From assembly GCA_011525685.1 (NCBI GenBank), contig WYBW01000120.1:1-64000 (forward strand): a DNA stretch of 64,000 bases, written 5' to 3'. Shown piece by piece: positions 55,848 to 64,000 of the stretch. The translations under genes were made by a program, and so were the position numbers. The notes under the pieces are model-generated. The model was not told where the DNA came from. It ran no database searches and saw only the letters and a list, made by a program, of their open reading frames with translations. The stretch's first letter is position 1. Each line of letters starts with the position of its first letter. The DNA is from Verrucomicrobiia bacterium. GTDB lineage: Bacteria; Verrucomicrobiota; Verrucomicrobiia; Limisphaerales; JADLHS01.

Positions 55848-57104
55848 ATGAGTTCACTCAAGGAATTCATCGCCGGCCTCGGCATCGTGGATGTTCACGA
55901 ACATCACTTGCCGGAAGTCTTCTCGAACCGCGAAGTCAACCTGCTTCAGTTGTTCCAGCAGAGTTATGCGGGCTGGACCCGGGCGCGTCCCTATCCCCTG
56001 CCCTCCGAAACCCGTGACAGCGATCCCATGCTGGCTGCCGCCGGCCCGACGACGTGGGAGGCCCTAGTGCCTTATCTGGAGCACTGCGGATCAAACTGTT
56101 TCGTGCGCAACCTGGTCCGCGGCATCACTGAGTTGCACGGCGACGGCAAGGACATCACACGCGAGAACTGGGAGGCTCTCGAGGCCGCCGTCCGCGAACG
56201 GCATCGGCAAGCGGACTGGTGCGCGTCCGTGCTGCGCAACGCAGGCATCGAGCGGGTCATCACCGACCCTTACAGCGACCCCTTGCTAAACGCACACGAG
56301 GCTTTCGGCAAGCACTACAACTCCGTCCTTCGCATCAACGCGTTGGCCTGCGGCTGGCATCCTGATTCCCGCGATCACAATGGAAATAGCGCGCACAGCC
56401 TGCTCGCGAGACTCGGGCTGGAGGCGGCTTCCTTCCACGATTACCTCGCAGCCCTGGAAAAGCTCGTGGAGGATCTGACCTCACGTCATCAGGTCGCTCT
56501 CAAGAACGCGTTGGCTTATGACCGAGACGTCGCCTTTGATGAACCGGACGAAAAGACGGCGCGTCAAGCCTGGGGCAAATGGTCACCTTCTGTCGCCGAG
56601 CGGAAGGCGTTTGGTGATTTCATCGTGGACCACCTTTGTCGGCTTGCTGGTGAACGCGACATTCCCGTGCAGATGCATCTGGGCACGGCGATTATTCGCG
56701 GTTCGCATCCGCTGAAGGCAGCCAGCCTGGTCGAACGCCATCCACGCACGCGGTTTTTGTTGATGCACCTGGCCTATCCGTGGAGTCGTGACCTGCTGGG
56801 CATGGCCTTCGTCTATCGCAACATCTGGCTCGACCTTACCTGGTCGCTGCTGCTTAGCCCGTCGCATTTCAAACTGGCCCTGCACGAAGCCATCGAAATC
56901 CTGCCGGACGAATCGCGCCTGATGATCGGCGGCGACAACTGGCACGTCGAGGAAACTTACGCCACGATGAAACTCGCGCGGCAGTTGATTGGCGAGGTGC
57001 TGGAGGAAAAGGTCGAGAGTGGCTATTTCCGCGAAGCCGACGCCCGCCGGCTGGCGGCAAGGATTTTCAAGGAAAACGCACTTCGGTTTTTCAAGCTGAC
57101 ATGA
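55848..57104 (+). CDS. Amidohydrolase-family protein
   Basis: A 418-aa cytoplasmic protein of the metal-dependent hydrolase superfamily. GIVDVHEHH (Asp15, His17, His19) supplies the first metal site. MHLG and HLAYPWSRDLLGMAF contribute later residues, and IGGDNWHVEE the catalytic aspartate region. It resembles uronate isomerase-like or amidohydrolase-2 proteins, without a firm assignment. The start at 55848 (MSSLKEFIAG) is preferred over 55821. It overlaps the next gene by 4 bp (ATGA), so it is the first cistron of a four-gene operon. A role in uronic-acid metabolism is possible. Confidence 0.8.
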   Translation: MSSLKEFIAGLGIVDVHEHHLPEVFSNREVNLLQLFQQSYAGWTRARPYPLPSETRDSDPMLAAAGPTTWEALVPYLEHCGSNCFVRNLVRGITELHGDGKDITRENWEALEAAVRERHRQADWCASVLRNAGIERVITDPYSDPLLNAHEAFGKHYNSVLRINALACGWHPDSRDHNGNSAHSLLARLGLEAASFHDYLAALEKLVEDLTSRHQVALKNALAYDRDVAFDEPDEKTARQAWGKWSPSVAERKAFGDFIVDHLCRLAGERDIPVQMHLGTAIIRGSHPLKAASLVERHPRTRFLLMHLAYPWSRDLLGMAFVYRNIWLDLTWSLLLSPSHFKLALHEAIEILPDESRLMIGGDNWHVEETYATMKLARQLIGEVLEEKVESGYFREADARRLAARIFKENALRFFKLT

Positions 57105-58264
57105 TCACATCGGCGACAATTCCATCCGGCCCGGGCGGGCGCTTCAGGAAGTCGGCGGCAAGCCTGGCCATGCTCGCCGCCACATCAACGCTGATCGGAG
57201 CCGCGCCCATCCGTAGCATCACCATTGACGGCAACTTTGCAGACTGGTCCAGTGTGCCTTCCCACTTCGACCCGGTGGCCGGCCCGGGCGTGTTGCACGA
57301 CGGCATCCCGGATACGCACGACACGAATCATTCCAATTCCAACGACGTTCCCGCCTACGTCAACCATCCGGACATTGATCTGGTCGAGTTCAAGTTTGCG
57401 CATGATGCGTCAAACCTTTACGCCTACTTCCGGGCGACGGGTGTGATTGGCCGCACGGCGAACACCTCCACACAGCGCGGGCGCTACTATGTGATCGTGA
57501 CCCTTGACGTGGACAACAACGACGACACCGGTTACCCGCTCCACGAAGGCGGCTATTATCCCACCAGCACGGGTTACGACATGAACATGGAAGTGGAGTA
57601 TTACACGAACACCTTCAACACGGGGCACTACCTCAATCATGGCGCACGCAACCAGGCGGAGTTGAACGCGGCGATTCGGGATCAGACAAATGGCATCGTT
57701 CGCGTTCTGCCCGGCTCGTACGACTATTACTCGCAATGGGTCTGGTTTGAGTCGCCGAGCGCCGGCAACCACCGCCTGCCGCCGCCCGATTCCGACGCGA
57801 GCATCACCTTCGTCGCGGATCGCGGACCGGTTTATCAGGGCAACATCCGCATCGCACGTTCGCCGGACGGTCATGAGGCGGAAATCATCGCGCCGTTTCG
57901 CGGCTTCATGCGCGATCCGGCGGGCCAGCCCATCATGGCGCTGGGCAAGACGATTGATCTTTCATTCTCGCTGGAAGCCAGCGGCGAACTTGCCCCCGGC
58001 AACTCATGGGCCTCGGACACCGGCGATCCCATCGTGGGCTATTACCTCAGCCCTTACACCGAGCCGGAGTTGCAGATTGCACCCTCCACTCAGGACGGTC
58101 AGGTTGTCCTCTCGTGGGCCGGCGGCGCAGAAGGCATGGTCCTCAAGCAGTCATCAAGCCTGACGAATCCTAACTGGCAACCGGTGTCCGGATCTGACAC
58201 GACGAACAGAGTTTTCCTGCCCATTGGGTCCGGCAATGCCTTCTTCCGTTTGGAGGAACCGTGA
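57101..58264 (+). CDS. Secreted DOMON/CBM9-like carbohydrate-binding protein
   Basis: A 387-aa exported protein: an arginine-lysine n-region, SAASLAMLAATSTLIGAAP signal, then ITIDGNFADWSSVPSHFDP, the opening of a CBM9/DOMON-like beta-sandwich. Aspartate-rich VDNNDDTGYPLH, aromatic YYVIV and the C-terminal WQPVSGSDTTNRVFLPI follow. The last strands resemble verrucomicrobial sorting-type ends. It has no catalytic motif and probably binds a glycan. Its ATG overlaps the amidohydrolase stop, and its TGA overlaps the next GTG start, so it is the second cistron. Confidence 0.78.
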   Translation: MITSATIPSGPGGRFRKSAASLAMLAATSTLIGAAPIRSITIDGNFADWSSVPSHFDPVAGPGVLHDGIPDTHDTNHSNSNDVPAYVNHPDIDLVEFKFAHDASNLYAYFRATGVIGRTANTSTQRGRYYVIVTLDVDNNDDTGYPLHEGGYYPTSTGYDMNMEVEYYTNTFNTGHYLNHGARNQAELNAAIRDQTNGIVRVLPGSYDYYSQWVWFESPSAGNHRLPPPDSDASITFVADRGPVYQGNIRIARSPDGHEAEIIAPFRGFMRDPAGQPIMALGKTIDLSFSLEASGELAPGNSWASDTGDPIVGYYLSPYTEPELQIAPSTQDGQVVLSWAGGAEGMVLKQSSSLTNPNWQPVSGSDTTNRVFLPIGSGNAFFRLEEP

Positions 58265-59580
58265 GAAGCCTTCCCCTGCTGTTTGCCACGGCCACCATCG
58301 CAATGCTCTTGGCGCCGCAGACATTCGCAGCTTCCGAAGTCCAAACAACCAATCCTGCAGCCATTGAACCCTGGCGCACGATCACGCTTGATCCCGATTA
58401 CAGCGGCGCGTGGGTGGTGGCCGGCGATTTGGACGGCGACGGTGCGGTGGACATCGTCAGCACGCGAAACGTGGACAACAACGACATCCATTACACCAGC
58501 GCCGTCGTCGCGCAAAAGCTTGATGGCAGCGTGCTGTGGCGCTGGGGTGATCCCCAGATCGGCCGTAAGAAACTGCACCACGACGTGGCATGCCAGATTT
58601 ACGATTGGGACGGCGACGGAAAAAATGAGGTGGTGCTTTGCGGCGACCGATTCCTGTTTGAACTGGATGGCGCGACTGGTCGCGAGAAGCGCCGGCTGCC
58701 ATTGCCCAAGGACTCAGGCGACTGCCTCGTCTTCGTGAACCTGTCCGGCAATTCGCGGCCGACCGATGTGCTGGTCAAAACCCGCTACACGCAAATCTGG
58801 GCGTTCAGCCGCGACTGGAAGCAACTCTGGACGGTCGAGAATCCCGGTGGGTATCGCACGGCGCATCAACCCGTGGCCGTGGACCTGGATGGTGATGGGC
58901 GCGATGAAATCATGGCTGGCTACGCCATGCTGAATGCCGATGGTTCGACTCGCTGGGTGTTCAAGTCGCAGAAGATCGAACAAGGCCGCGGCCACTGCGA
59001 TGCCTTCCGCCTCGTGAGGGCGGCGAAGCGACCCGAGGATTCCCGTTTCGTGATCACGATGTGCGGCGCGAACGGCATCGCCCTTTTGGACGGAAATGGG
59101 AAACCGATCTGGGAAGTTGGCGGCGAACATTTTGAATCGGTGGACGTGGGTCGGATCATTCCCGGCCTGGAGGGACTTCAAATGGCGGTGGACCTTGATC
59201 ATCGTCCGTGGGGCGACGGCCTGGTCTGGGTTTTCGACGAGCAAGGACAAGTTCGAACAAAGCTCAAGACCGACTATGCGCGCCATCACGCGCTGCTGGA
59301 TTGGACCGGCGATGGCGTGGACGAAATCGTGATCGCCCAGTCACGTTCTCTTTATGACGGCCACGGCAGCGTGGTAGCGACGCTCGCGATGGAGGCGAAG
59401 GATGACGTTGACGGTGAGGAGCGGCTCGCGCTAACGGGCGACTTCACCGGGGACGGCGTCCCCGACGTGCTGCTGACCACGCGCGCCATGACGCAGGTTC
59501 ACATTTTCAAGAACGAGCATGGCAAAAGACCAAACCCACCGGCGCCGCTGGGATCGGGCGTGAATTTCACTCTCTACTGA
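58261..59580 (+). CDS. Secreted FG-GAP/VCBS propeller protein (rhamnogalacturonan-lyase-like)
   Basis: A 439-aa exported protein with GTG start overlapping the previous stop (GTGA). The signal SLPLLFATATIAMLLAPQTFAA is clear. It carries Asp-rich calcium loops: VAGDLDGDGAVDIVS, IYDWDGDGKNEVVLC, AVDLDGDGRDEIMA, LDWTGDGVDEIVI and LTGDFTGDGVPDVLL. This repeat fold is seen in polysaccharide lyase family 11 and in FG-GAP integrin-like proteins. The lyase residues cannot be confirmed here. It is the third cistron of the operon, before a sugar isomerase-like gene. Confidence 0.85.
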   Translation: MRSLPLLFATATIAMLLAPQTFAASEVQTTNPAAIEPWRTITLDPDYSGAWVVAGDLDGDGAVDIVSTRNVDNNDIHYTSAVVAQKLDGSVLWRWGDPQIGRKKLHHDVACQIYDWDGDGKNEVVLCGDRFLFELDGATGREKRRLPLPKDSGDCLVFVNLSGNSRPTDVLVKTRYTQIWAFSRDWKQLWTVENPGGYRTAHQPVAVDLDGDGRDEIMAGYAMLNADGSTRWVFKSQKIEQGRGHCDAFRLVRAAKRPEDSRFVITMCGANGIALLDGNGKPIWEVGGEHFESVDVGRIIPGLEGLQMAVDLDHRPWGDGLVWVFDEQGQVRTKLKTDYARHHALLDWTGDGVDEIVIAQSRSLYDGHGSVVATLAMEAKDDVDGEERLALTGDFTGDGVPDVLLTTRAMTQVHIFKNEHGKRPNPPAPLGSGVNFTLY

Positions 59581-59619
59581 GCACCCGTCGAACAAACCAA
59601 AACTGAAAGGAACACGAAC

Positions 59620-60447
59620 ATGGGTAAAGTATTCATCGGATTGAATGCAGAATTCTCCCGCAGCTCGGACAAGCCGTTCGAGTGGGCGGTCAAAGCCGCG
59701 GCTGACATGGGCTACAAGTTCTTTGAGCCAATGGTCCACTTCGGGCGCGAACTGATGAGCGAGGCGGGCTATTTCCACACTGTCTCAATGTTCGACGATC
59801 CCTGGCGCATCAAGGAGGCCTGCGACAAGGCCGGGCTGAAAATCTCTGGCCTGCAATCCCACGGCCCACTCGGCCGGCCCGATGTGCATGGCGAATATAT
59901 CAAGCTCGCCATCCGCGTCGCCGCCGAAATCGGCGTGCCGGTTATCAACACCGACGAAGGAATCAAGGCCAGATGGACGACCGAGGAAGAGGACTTCGTG
60001 CTGATCAAGTACACGCTTCAGGAAGCAGCGTTCATTGCCGAGCGGCGCGGGGTGAAGATCGGCATCGAACCCCACGCCCAATACTCGCGCCATCCTGACG
60101 GCTTGGATCGCATCTACAACCTGGTGAAGTCATCGGCCATCGGCATCAACTTTGATACCGGCAACGCCTACCTCTGTGGGCATGATGTCTATGCCTGGCT
60201 GGATCGTGTGGCCTCGCGCCTTGTGCATTTGCACGCCAAGGACATTTCCGTGGCTCATTCGGAAGCTGAGCGCGGCAAGGTCACCGGCACTCCGGTGGGC
60301 TGTGCGTGTGGCGAGGGCGTGCTGGACTGGGCGCGGATCATCAGGACCGTGAAGGAGAAATGCCCGCGCGACATCGTGTTCTCCGTCGAGTGCGGCACGC
60401 CGACGCAAGCTGCCAAGAGCCTCGAACATCTTTCGAAGCTGGTTTGA
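59620..60447 (+). CDS. Sugar phosphate isomerase/epimerase (xylose-isomerase-like TIM barrel)
   Basis: A 275-aa cytoplasmic TIM-barrel protein of the AP endonuclease 2/xylose isomerase-like family. Visible metal-ligand regions are GIEPHAQYSRHPDG, INFDTGNAYLCG, LVHLHAKDIS and the glutamate in FSVECGTP. An SD AAAGGAAC sits about 11 bp before the ATG at 59620. It lies 39 bp after the FG-GAP gene, apparently the last cistron. It may isomerise or epimerise a sugar released by the secreted proteins of this operon. The substrate is unknown. Confidence 0.92.
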   Translation: MGKVFIGLNAEFSRSSDKPFEWAVKAAADMGYKFFEPMVHFGRELMSEAGYFHTVSMFDDPWRIKEACDKAGLKISGLQSHGPLGRPDVHGEYIKLAIRVAAEIGVPVINTDEGIKARWTTEEEDFVLIKYTLQEAAFIAERRGVKIGIEPHAQYSRHPDGLDRIYNLVKSSAIGINFDTGNAYLCGHDVYAWLDRVASRLVHLHAKDISVAHSEAERGKVTGTPVGCACGEGVLDWARIIRTVKEKCPRDIVFSVECGTPTQAAKSLEHLSKLV

Positions 60448-60505
60448 AACCACGGTGAACGAGGCTTTTCAAGAATCGCGGGAACTGTAGGCCAAGGAAA
60501 CCGGC

Positions 60506-61843
60506 CTACAGCTTCCAACCCTTACGGTAGCTCCGCCGGATGAACTGGTCCGCCTCGGGGGCGTTTGTCGCCTTCAGCTTCTTGGCGTCCCACAACAATT
60601 TCTTGCCGACGCGGTAGGCGACGTTGCCCAGGTGATTCGCTTCGGTCAACCAGCCGGAATACTCGAAGTTGGCGCTGCAAGTTTTGCCGCTGCGACAGGC
60701 CGCCAACCATTCTTCGTGATGACCGGACACGCGTGGGATCGTGGCGGCGGGGCGTTGGAAGCCAGCGAAATCTTCTTCCGGCAGCAACACGTGTTTGCCG
60801 TAGTCGGCGAGGATCATGCCTTTGCCGCCGATGAACAGGCAACCGCTGCCCCACTGTGGAATTTCGCCGCGCTTCCAGACTTCTGGTTTGCTCTCGCCTT
60901 GATGCCACGTGAGTTTTACCGGCGGCAGATCACCACGCTTCGCGAATTCGTACGTCGCGTTCATGGTGGCCGGGGCAATTTCCGGATGCGGTGGCGGCCC
61001 GCCCGCCTCGATCGTGACCGGGGCTTGAAGCTTGAGCGCCCAGAAGGGCAGATCGTTCCAATGACTGCCCAGGTCGCTCATCGTGCCGCTGCCAAAGTCC
61101 CACCAACGATACCATTTCGGGCCGGGAAAATAGACGTTGTTGAATGGTCGCGCCGGTGCTGGACCCAGCCAGAGATCCCAATCCAAGCCTTCGGGCACGG
61201 GGTCGGTCTCTTTTGGCCGTTCCGTCACGAAAACGATGTCATTGTGTTTCTTCGCGTCGGCTTCGCTCTGCAATCCCCACGCGCGCCCTACCCACACATG
61301 CGCCTCGTGAACCGGCCCGATGATGCCGCTCTGCACGAGTTCCACCACCTGCCGGTAATTCTCCGTAGCGTGAATCTGGATGCCCATCTGCGTCGCGACC
61401 CCGGCCTTGGCGGCCGCCTCGCGAATCTTGCGCGCCTCCCAGATGTTGTGCGTGAGCGGTTTCTCGCAATAAACGTGCTTGCCGAGTTCGAGCGCCGGCA
61501 TCGTGGCGAAGGCGTGCGTGTGTTCGCAGGTGCTGACGACCACGGCGTCGAACTCCCGGGCATGATCAAAGACTCTGCGAAGGTCGGCAAACTTGCGGGC
61601 GTGCGGGAATCGGGCCGCCGCGCGGTCCAGATTCTTCCCATTGACATCGCAGAGCGCGACGATGTTCTCCGATGAAACGGAATTCAAGTTGCCGCCACCA
61701 CGTCCACCCGCGCCGATGATGGCGATGTTGAGTTTGTCATTGAGATTCTGTCCGCGCAGAAAAGCGGGCGCCACTCCGGCGGCGCAGGCGGCGGCAAGCA
61801 ACTGGCGGCTGAACTGTCGGCGAGTGAGGCGATTGAGTTTCAT
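60506..61843 (-). CDS. Gfo/Idh/MocA-family oxidoreductase with Tat signal
   Basis: A 445-aa exported oxidoreductase. The start at 61843 gives [19 protein letters not shown], a Tat signal. Rossmann loop [13 protein letters not shown], catalytic region [18 protein letters not shown], and C-terminal [19 protein letters not shown] match the family. It ends NAPEADQF...SYRKGWKL, similar to the C-terminus of the oxidoreductase at 40643, so the two are paralogues. It is convergent with the sugar isomerase gene 58 bp away. The frame continues far upstream without homology. It probably acts on an oxidised sugar or glycoside. Confidence 0.92.
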   Translation of the reverse strand: MKLNRLTRRQFSRQLLAAACAAGVAPAFLRGQNLNDKLNIAIIGAGGRGGGNLNSVSSENIVALCDVNGKNLDRAAARFPHARKFADLRRVFDHAREFDAVVVSTCEHTHAFATMPALELGKHVYCEKPLTHNIWEARKIREAAAKAGVATQMGIQIHATENYRQVVELVQSGIIGPVHEAHVWVGRAWGLQSEADAKKHNDIVFVTERPKETDPVPEGLDWDLWLGPAPARPFNNVYFPGPKWYRWWDFGSGTMSDLGSHWNDLPFWALKLQAPVTIEAGGPPPHPEIAPATMNATYEFAKRGDLPPVKLTWHQGESKPEVWKRGEIPQWGSGCLFIGGKGMILADYGKHVLLPEEDFAGFQRPAATIPRVSGHHEEWLAACRSGKTCSANFEYSGWLTEANHLGNVAYRVGKKLLWDAKKLKATNAPEADQFIRRSYRKGWKL

Positions 61844-62015
61844 GGCTGGTAAGGTTTGTTCCGGTCTGGGCAGCGTGAGGGTTTGCCGGCTCTGGCTCAA
61901 GCGACAATTTGGCATAATCGAACGCAGGGCGACGGGATGACTCTGGCGCGCGTATTTCCGCCTTGGGCAACTTCTCATGGGGCGAGCCGAAGGCCACCTT
62001 CGCTTTGAATTCGCT

Positions 62016-63758
62016 TCACCCGCGAGCGGGTTGAAACTCCGCCAGGGCACGGTTCATCTCCGGCTCAACGTCCTTACCCTCGAAAAACCAAAGTCGGCCA
62101 CGCAGGCGGACCGTTTGGCCGGGCGCGCAATCCGGGAAGACGGGATCGGCATGGATGCACGGCACCAATGGTTGTCCCCAAGCACGACCGCCCCGTTCCC
62201 ATGCCGTGATGATCCAGCGATCACCGCTGTCGGAGTGAACCGCCACAGCCGGTGCGCGAAAAACTTTATTGGTGGTTGTCTGCCGGTTGAAGCCGGGCGC
62301 GCCTTTCAGATGGCCGCAGATCTGGGTTCGCAACCCGGTCAGGGCTTCCTCCGAGCCGTTGCGCAGCCACAGGTCCATTTCCACGCTGCCGACTTGAGGC
62401 TGGATCGAAGCGCCGAAAGCGACTTTGTTCGGCAACACGCGCTCGAATCGCAGGCTGCCGTCCTCAAGCCGGTTCCAATCAATGTTGTCGAGGTGCAGAT
62501 TTTGTTCGTCCCAGATGGTCGGGATGTGCGTGTGTGCCAGGTAAAGCAAACCGCGCTGGAAAAAAATCGCCTCGGGCAGATCCACCACCACGTAGCTCGT
62601 CGGCTCCCACGGGAGGAACACGCTGGCCTTCATGCCGCGCTGGAAATCAATGTTGCCGTCCGTGAAGCCGAGCCGCACTTCGCGTCCGCCCGGATAAGGC
62701 AGCACCCGGACTTTGCCGTCCGCCGGTTTGCCGGGCACGGCCTCTGGACTGACGTTGAGTTCAGCGGCTTTGCTGCGAACCTCCTCCACGCTCCAGCCAC
62801 AAACTTTTGCCGCTTCCTCATACGAGTAGCGGTGATGAACCAGCATGTTCTCCAGCCAGAACCCGAGGTCACGTCTCGTCGCCTCCACTTCCGCCGGCAG
62901 CGCCAGCCGTTCCGGTGGGCGTGGTGGCTGGCGCGCCTTCAGCAATGGGTCGTCCGGGAGGTGCTGCCAGTCCACGTACGGCTCAAGGTCGCGCACGGCG
63001 ATGCCGCGGAAATTGTTTTCCTTCAAGTAGGCCATGTATTCGCGAAACCGTTCGGGTGGCGTGTGAACCCAGGGATGCGCCACGTCCGGCACGCCGTGAA
63101 ACTGCAGCACGACAATCTGACCGTTCGCCGCGCGGGCCAGGACGTTGGTGAAATGTTCGAGCGTCCAGATCGGATACGCGTCGCCCGTGGTGGGGATCAG
63201 CAGCGGATGATGGCGTTTGGGATCGTAGGTCGCGCCGATGTCCAAGGTGGCGTAGCGGGCCTCCGGCTGCTCACCGCGCCTTGCAAACTTGTAACCCAAT
63301 TCCTTCAACCGCTGGACGGCCTCCGGGCCGAAAGTATTGCCACAGTATGCAAAGCTGGTCGGGCGCGGCACTCTGGCCTTGGTCTGCGCCAGTTCGCGGT
63401 CCACCAGAGCCAATTCTCCCGCCAAGCGCGCGGCGTTCTTCGGTTGGGAGAAGTCCGAATGAGTCCAACTGTGATTGCCGATCTCGAAACCCATCTGATG
63501 AATCTCGCCAATCTCCTCCCAGGTCATGAAATTCGTGCGATCGTCCATCCATTTGTGGGTGACGAAGAACGTCGCGCTGAAGCCGAGTTCCTTCAGCAAG
63601 GGCGCGACAAAGGTTCGGTGCGACTTGACCGCGTCGTCAAACGTGAGCACGACGAGCTTGTCCGGCACCGGCTGCGGAGCGCACAAGGCGGCTCCGTTGC
63701 ACATCACCAGCGTTGCGGCGACCGAGCAGATGGCTTTTGCGCGAAGCTTGGGATTCAC
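62016..63758 (-). CDS. Secreted polysaccharide deacetylase (CE4/NodB) with long C-terminal extension
   Basis: A 580-aa exported protein with GTG start at 63758 and a signal ending CAPQP. The NodB domain occupies about 30-250: [10 protein letters not shown] with Asp41/Asp42, [10 protein letters not shown] with His96 and His100 as metal ligands, [11 protein letters not shown], and a VLQFHGVPD motif near the end. The C-terminal half contains beta-rich DUF-like segments ([29 protein letters not shown]) unlike known CE4 proteins. It may de-N- or de-O-acetylate a surface glycan. It starts the leftward run ending in the oxidoreductase. Confidence 0.88.
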   Translation of the reverse strand: MNPKLRAKAICSVAATLVMCNGAALCAPQPVPDKLVVLTFDDAVKSHRTFVAPLLKELGFSATFFVTHKWMDDRTNFMTWEEIGEIHQMGFEIGNHSWTHSDFSQPKNAARLAGELALVDRELAQTKARVPRPTSFAYCGNTFGPEAVQRLKELGYKFARRGEQPEARYATLDIGATYDPKRHHPLLIPTTGDAYPIWTLEHFTNVLARAANGQIVVLQFHGVPDVAHPWVHTPPERFREYMAYLKENNFRGIAVRDLEPYVDWQHLPDDPLLKARQPPRPPERLALPAEVEATRRDLGFWLENMLVHHRYSYEEAAKVCGWSVEEVRSKAAELNVSPEAVPGKPADGKVRVLPYPGGREVRLGFTDGNIDFQRGMKASVFLPWEPTSYVVVDLPEAIFFQRGLLYLAHTHIPTIWDEQNLHLDNIDWNRLEDGSLRFERVLPNKVAFGASIQPQVGSVEMDLWLRNGSEEALTGLRTQICGHLKGAPGFNRQTTTNKVFRAPAVAVHSDSGDRWIITAWERGGRAWGQPLVPCIHADPVFPDCAPGQTVRLRGRLWFFEGKDVEPEMNRALAEFQPARG

Positions 63759-63843
63759 GCTGGGACGCTAACTGAACCGAGCCAGCATTGGCAAATGCGT
63801 TCGAGGGCGCGTCTCAGTGTATTGCAGGCAGGCATTCCTGGCC

Positions 63844-63974
63844 TAGCGCCGGTTTCCCCACCTGCGGCATCGCCGACTTCCAGTCGGCTGGCCCAGGCAC
63901 GGCGTGGCAGGCCAGGAGTTCGCCGCCTTTGCGCATTGGAAATCCGCGATCCGGCAGACTGGAAGTCCGCGCTA
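63844..63974. repeat. Degenerate triloop palindromic element
   Basis: Terminal TAGCGC/GCGCTA arms enclose a perfect GCCGACT-TCC-AGTCGGC hairpin at 63872-63888 and imperfect hairpins with GGA loops near 63930-63970. It is the same repeat family as 10-126, but more decayed. I see no gene in 63759-64000. Confidence 0.6.
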
Positions 63975-64000
63975 CAGCATCCCCTCGGCGCCCCCCTGCA

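Overview
The window looks like part of a chromosome, or a metagenome-assembled genome, from a free-living Verrucomicrobiota bacterium, probably of the Limisphaerales/Pedosphaera type. This is an inference from gene content. It carries secreted polysaccharide-active proteins, a sulfatase, DUF1080 and DUF6807 proteins, Tat-exported Gfo/Idh/MocA oxidoreductases, DUF4838 and DUF5696 proteins, FG-GAP/VCBS propellers, a Pkn-type kinase and many short palindromic intergenic repeats. The DNA is GC-rich, so long antisense shadow ORFs are common. I saw no rRNA, tRNA, CRISPR array or transposase.

Layout. Positions 1-19057 form a carbohydrate-utilisation island. A LacI-type regulator is divergent from a mostly co-directional run of secreted enzymes: a concanavalin-like protein, a DUF4038 putative glycosidase, a discoidin-containing protein, a truncated GH28 fusion, a sulfatase, a BNR sialidase-like protein, an NHL propeller, a nucleoside hydrolase, a LamG protein and DUF1080. 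Positions 19070-24611 hold DUF6807, a Ser/Thr kinase coupled to DUF434, DUF3500 and DUF481. Positions 25047-31763 are a decayed restriction-modification locus built on an MmeI-like (type IIL) gene. Positions 31880-39162 hold housekeeping genes (eno, lysS), a giant secreted protein and a Uma2 nuclease. Positions 39296-63758 are a second glycan region: Gfo/Idh/MocA enzymes, an esterase-like hydrolase, a metallopeptidase with NPCBM, a DegT aminotransferase, DUF4838, DUF5696, a GH84 plus GNAT pair, a four-gene operon (amidohydrolase, secreted binding protein, FG-GAP propeller, sugar isomerase) and a polysaccharide deacetylase.

Main points. (1) A cytoplasmic GH84 O-GlcNAcase-like gene overlaps a GNAT gene by 4 bp, so together they carry the two domains that animal OGA has in one chain. 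(2) The 3' end of the MmeI-like gene is present four times in about 2.7 kb, each copy followed by different cargo, and a further internal fragment lies upstream. (3) Short palindromic elements sit in frame inside two coding genes (lysS and the MmeI-like gene). (4) The glycan island contains chimeric genes, one joining the 5' end of the GH28 gene to the 3' end of the DUF4038 gene, and further DUF4038 3'-end remnants lie at other gene boundaries. Together these suggest that recombination between gene ends has shaped the window.
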